Source of the DNA: Tanytarsus gracilentus
Lineage: Eukaryota > Arthropoda > Insecta > Diptera > Chironomidae
Reading direction: 5' to 3'
Assembly: GCA_038502055.1 (NCBI GenBank)
Contig: JAXRKN010000036.1
Location: 1,984,001-2,048,000 of the forward strand
Length of the DNA: 64,000 nucleotides
In this document: positions 60,901 through 64,000 of the stretch, in pieces
Layout: the number at the start of each line of letters is the position of its first letter
How positions within the stretch are numbered: position 1 is the stretch's first letter
The notes under the pieces: model-generated
Told to the model about the DNA's origin: nothing
Seen by the model: the letters and a program-made list of their open reading frames with translations, nothing else
Database searches by the model: none
Position numbers and translations under genes: made by a program

Positions 60901-63526
60901 ATCTCATTTACTTTCTAATCCGGCTTATCATTTAAAAAAAAATTTTAAACTATTATTTTTTGATCGATTTGATTATTTTTCATGATTTTAATTTTAACTT
61001 TTGGCCAATTATTAACTTTATAATTTTTTTACGCTAATTAAATAAATTTTGGATAGCTTAAAATTTAGTCAAACAATTAGAATCGATTAGAATGATGTGA
61101 ATTAGAAAAGTTGGAGGTCGAAAAATATTTTTAAAAAGCTTTTTATCACAATGAAAAATTCCATTTTTCAAAAGCACAAAAATATTTTTTTTTCTCATAG
61201 TAAAATTTTTAAACTGAAATTTTTCACTATTGATGCAGGGTGACGACATATTTTTAGAAATTGTTCTAACAATTCATTAAAAAATAATTTGAATACTAAA
61301 AAGTGTAAAGAAAATATAAGTCGTCACCCTCTCCATAAACATGCAAAAATTCTCATTAGACTAAGTGAAAAAGTTTTAATATTTTTTTATTTGAAGAGCT
61401 TCTTTTGCAGAAAAAAAATTATTTAATAAAATTACTTTTCAGAAGGGTTTGAAAATGATATATTGAAAGTGGGAAAGAAAAAAACAACGGGTAAAAAATA
61501 TCAAATAATAATTAATTCATTGTGAATGTCATTTCGACATCATCATCATTCCATTAGAGTGGCCATCAAAGACTTTTTATTGTTGTTGATTAATGGACTT
61601 TTGATAGGAAAGAGAAGAAAACGCATTTATTCAATTAATTATGTACATAAAGTTGGGTACAAAAAATTAGATTACTTAACATCCTTTTCCATGTCACTTT
61701 TTTTGCTATAATCATAACATGGATCTAGATTTTTTTCTCAGAATTAGAAATGCATTGAATATTTTGCTCGATTTTGGACAATTTTATAAGTTCTTAACAT
61801 GATTTCGTAACTTAAAAATGCTGATTTAAATTAATTAATTTATTTACACTAATTTAAGATAAGTTGAGAACCCTATAGAAAAATTCTCTGATTATCTCAA
61901 AAGGAATTAACTGTGTTCGCATATCATTCTTGTTTTTGCTTATTTTGTGTTTTTCTTTTCTCTCTTTCATTGCTTAACAATCTACATGAACATCTTACAT
62001 GGGAAACGCCATTAATTTACTGGAAAAAAATATGTGACATACATCCAATTGTACATTGCTTATTGTGTAATGTGTGTCGAAAAAAAAATATTTGTTATAT
62101 GCAAAAATCACTCACATGATGTCCAGAACTGGCCTCACATGATGATCAATCAAATAACAATAGTTCTAATTCTACAAATCAAGGCATGCTAGATGCTGGC
62201 CGAGTGGTTACTGTACGTGACCTTCTCAAAGGCCTCTACGAGAAAGCCTGTCAACAAAAATTGTGGGGTCTTGTGCGTCATACGGCTGGCATGTTGGGCA
62301 AAAGAGTTGAGGATTTAGCGAAAGCTGTTACTGACTTGCTCGTTCGACAAAAGCAGGTGAGTTTGACTTTTCGCACTGACAAGTTTCGTTGACATAAATC
62401 CTCTCGACATCTCATTAAAACAGGTTACAGTTGGAATGCCACCTACGAGTGAATTTACAATTACCGCACCATTGCCCGAGGCGGAACTCCGTCAGCTCAT
62501 TCACGAGGCATATGGCGACGACGAGAGCACAGCAATGCTAACGCAAGAATTATTGGTTTATCTCTCGATGTTCATTCGAACTGAGCCTCAATTGTTCCAC
62601 GAAATGCTGCGTCTTCGTGTCGGTCTCATTATTCAAGTCATGGCAAAAGAATTGTCTCGCACACTCGCATGCGATGGCGAACAAGCGTCGGAACATTTGC
62701 TTAATTTATCGCCCTTCGAAATGAAGAATTTATTGCATCACATTCTAAGTGGAAAGGAGTTTGCTGTGAGCAGCGTCGCACGTGGAAATTTCTCAATTGT
62801 TAGCTGCAAATCGAGTCGTGTCAGCAAGAGAAGTCAAATTGGATTGGGCGATCCGGACGATGATCCGTCTGCAATGATTGATGATAGGCAGGGGCAATGG
62901 TTGCGTCGAAGACGTCTCGATGGTGCTTTGAATCGCGTTCCACGTGATTTTTATCCTCGAGTTTGGACTGTTTTAGAAAGAGTGAGTTGAAAATTTATAA
63001 ATTACTAATTAAAAATTAATTTCAATATTTTATATAGTGTCAAGGAATAGCTATCGAAGGTCGTGTCTTACCACAGAGTTTAACTCAAGAAATGACATCG
63101 AATGAGTTGAAATTTGCACTGGAAGTTGAAACAGCGCTCAATACGATTCCGCAGCCAGAATACAGGCAGCTGGTTGTCGAAGCTTTGATGGTTCTCACTC
63201 TCGTCACAGAACATAATGTCTCACATTCGCTCGGCGGAGTTATTTATGTTGAACATTTAGTCCACAAAGCAAACCAATTGTTCTTGGAGGATCAACGTGC
63301 TGTATCTGGCGATGCAACACTTTGCTGCGCAAAGTCTAAAGACGGATCTAAAGAAACGACTGCAACTGGAAATTTATTGTGTGGAGGTGCCGCTTACATT
63401 TGTCAACACTTGTATGACAGTGCACCGAGTGGATCTTATGGAACCATGACTTATATTGCCAAAGCAATAGCATGTGTCTTTGAATGTTTGCCGAAAAACG
63501 GCGACATCGATTGTTCTATTCAGTAA
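54929..63526 (+). CDS. PHKA: Phosphorylase b kinase regulatory subunit alpha, 1235 aa
   Basis: Exons: 54929-55057, 55444-56505, 56560-56679, 56734-56991, one of 57653-57800 or 58938-59085, 59905-60069, 60142-60309, 60508-60888, 62127-62356, 62424-62981 and 63038-63526. With either alternative exon the total is 3708 nt, open throughout. The N terminus MRSRSNSGVRLDYYQRIV and the blocks WGHLQIDAISLYLLILAQMTASG and NASSIGMAKAALEA mark the glucoamylase-like domain (about 1-430). The C-terminal part has NLSPFEMKNLLHHILSGKEF, RQGQWLRRRRLDGA and YDSAPSGSYGTMTY, all typical of the family. Arg-Arg-x-Ser type sites (RRRMS and ERRLS, in exons 60142-60309 and 60508-60888) could be PKA targets. The last four residues, CSIQ, fit a farnesylation CaaX box. 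The alpha/beta subunits inhibit the gamma kinase until phosphorylation or Ca2+ relieves it, activating glycogen phosphorylase. Vertebrate alpha subunits have about 1223-1235 aa. The 62127 acceptor lacks a strong pyrimidine tract. Confidence 0.95.
55058..55443 (+). other. Intron 1 of phosphorylase kinase alpha
   Basis: A 386-bp AT-rich intron joining the Trp43 codon to IRDNVY. Its 3' end reads ACCTCATTTCAG. Nothing else is visible in it. Confidence 0.85.
56992..57652 (+). other. Intron 4 of phosphorylase kinase alpha, upstream of the alternative exon pair
   Basis: A 661-bp intron beginning GTATGA and ending TTTTTATAG. It contains CT-rich sequence near 57.04 kb. No exon is seen inside. Confidence 0.8.
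57653..57800 (+). other. Alternative exon 5a of phosphorylase kinase alpha
   Basis: A 148-nt exon preceded by TTTTTATAG and followed by GTTAGC. It encodes 49 residues, from FSDLTRFYIASDNELMIDIL to LLGRPLITLVLKSIQL, plus one base. It aligns without gaps to exon 5b (58938-59085). The weaker GTTAGC donor suggests regulated use. Confidence 0.85.
57801..58937 (+). other. Intron between the two alternative exons
   Basis: A 1137-bp AT-rich stretch. No further exon copy of the 49-residue module was seen. If choice between 5a and 5b depends on RNA pairing, the docking sequences would be expected in this intron or in the intron before 5a. Confidence 0.7.
58938..59085 (+). other. Alternative exon 5b of phosphorylase kinase alpha
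   Basis: A 148-nt exon preceded by CTTTCAAG and followed by GTAATT. It encodes 49 residues from NFDYDEYYTTRDPDLLASNF to LLGRPLCVLLVTHSLL, plus one base. It has the same length, phase and LLGRPL core as exon 5a but differs elsewhere. The second half resembles the vertebrate alpha segment (GRPTLTFPISHTML) at least as well as 5a does. Confidence 0.85.
59086..59904 (+). other. Intron downstream of exon 5b
   Basis: An 819-bp intron with many T-rich tracts, ending GTGTTTAG. No exon is seen inside. Confidence 0.75.
61237..61330. repeat. 94-bp MITE-like inverted repeat in the intron
   Basis: AGGGTGACGAC at 61237-61247 is inverted as GTCGTCACCCT at 61320-61330, with the match continuing imperfectly into ATAT sequence. 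The size and 11-bp perfect ends fit a small miniature inverted-repeat element. It ends 112 bases before the candidate cassette exon and in RNA would form a closed hairpin. Confidence 0.8.
61443..61490 (+). other. Candidate 48-nt cassette exon of phosphorylase kinase alpha
   Basis: A strong acceptor (TTACTTTTCAG) and a GTAAAA donor bracket 48 nt that are open in the gene's frame, with phase 1 at both ends. Inclusion would insert 16 residues (EGFENDILKVGKKKTT, then G/E at the junction) between DFNT and the ELASHDD segment without a frame shift. The peptide is charged and Lys-rich. Supported by frame and splice sites only. Confidence 0.5.
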
Positions 63527-64000
63527 ACATTTTTTTTATTTCTCTTCATACACAAACTCTCTCTTGCCACATATTGAAGCTATAGAATAGTTCAGTTTAT
63601 ATCATTATTATTGTTTTAAGATTGAAAACTCTAAAAATAGAACACAGAGAAGGTCATTCGAATAACTAAATTGGAGAAAATCATTCAAGTTTTAAATTAA
63701 GAAAGTTTCCTTCCCTTTTTGCTGCTGACACATCAGAAAAATTAGGTACCAATTTTCTTAAAGTATTACTTCCAGAGCTTCTCCTGTGGTGATTAAAATT
63801 TTATTTCTCAAAATGACTAAAAAAATTCTTTAGAGATAAAACGGTAGTTCATAATTGATATTATTATTGTTATTTTATTTTAGTTCTGTAAAAAAATCAC
63901 CTTCAAAAGGACTCGCGTATGATTTCCTTAAAAAAATGGCAATAGATAGAATGATTGATTTCATTTAAATTTAAATTTTAATGTTCATGATCAAATGAAA
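63527..64000 (+). other. 3' UTR and downstream sequence of phosphorylase kinase alpha
   Basis: AT-rich DNA with no frame. I see no clear AATAAA; ATTAAA at about 63792 is the nearest possible poly(A) signal. No further gene starts before the window ends. Confidence 0.4.

Larger units (their letters stand above)
60889..62126 (+). other. Intron before the 62127 exon of phosphorylase kinase alpha
   Basis: A 1238-bp stretch between exons that splice directly in phase 1. It contains a 94-bp inverted repeat (61237-61330) and a candidate 48-nt cassette exon (61443-61490). Confidence 0.7.

Overview
The window is eukaryotic and looks like an insect, probably a lower (nematoceran) fly. All genes are split by GT-AG introns, intergenic DNA is very AT-rich, and the six recognisable proteins (a CLIP-domain serine protease, an NHE8-type exchanger, DDA1, a Cdc34/UBE2R-type E2, CCT-beta and phosphorylase kinase alpha) are of animal or arthropod type. 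The fly placement is inference. Gene models were spliced by hand, and each one closes in frame with the length expected for its family.

Layout. 1-8.6 kb: AT-rich DNA with no gene I can support. 8.7-11.6 kb (minus): one five-exon gene for a 726-aa secreted protein ordered CLIP, dead protease domain, CLIP, active trypsin-like protease. 11.7-44.2 kb: a gene desert of about 32 kb holding repeats: a 54-bp duplication around an AT palindrome (12.5 kb), a 120-bp minisatellite (20.7 kb), a near-perfect 249-bp inverted repeat (23.6-24.2 kb), a short hairpin plus a 118-bp tandem array with G-rich sequence (28.7-30 kb), and a 1.66-kb fold-back element with matching ends and a tRNA-like segment (33.8-35.5 kb). 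44.3-63.5 kb: a compact housekeeping cluster. NHE8-like (minus) is head to head with DDA1 (plus). DDA1 is tail to tail with UBE2R (minus), with a minisatellite-bearing mobile element between them. UBE2R is head to head with CCT2 (plus), which is followed in the same direction by phosphorylase kinase alpha.

The housekeeping genes share no single pathway. DDA1 and UBE2R both act in cullin-RING ubiquitination (DDA1 on CRL4, the E2 in chain building), but they have separate promoters. CCT2 is a subunit of the cytosolic chaperonin. Phosphorylase kinase alpha controls glycogen breakdown, and the NHE8-like protein exchanges Na+/H+ in internal or apical membranes.

The strongest unusual observations are: (1) two adjacent exons of exactly 148 nt in the phosphorylase kinase alpha gene that encode alternative versions of the same 49 residues and can only be used one at a time; (2) an additional in-frame 48-nt candidate cassette exon in the same gene; (3) the four-module CLIP-pseudoprotease-CLIP-protease; (4) the long near-perfect inverted repeat; (5) two dispersed mobile-element copies sharing a 120-bp minisatellite unit.
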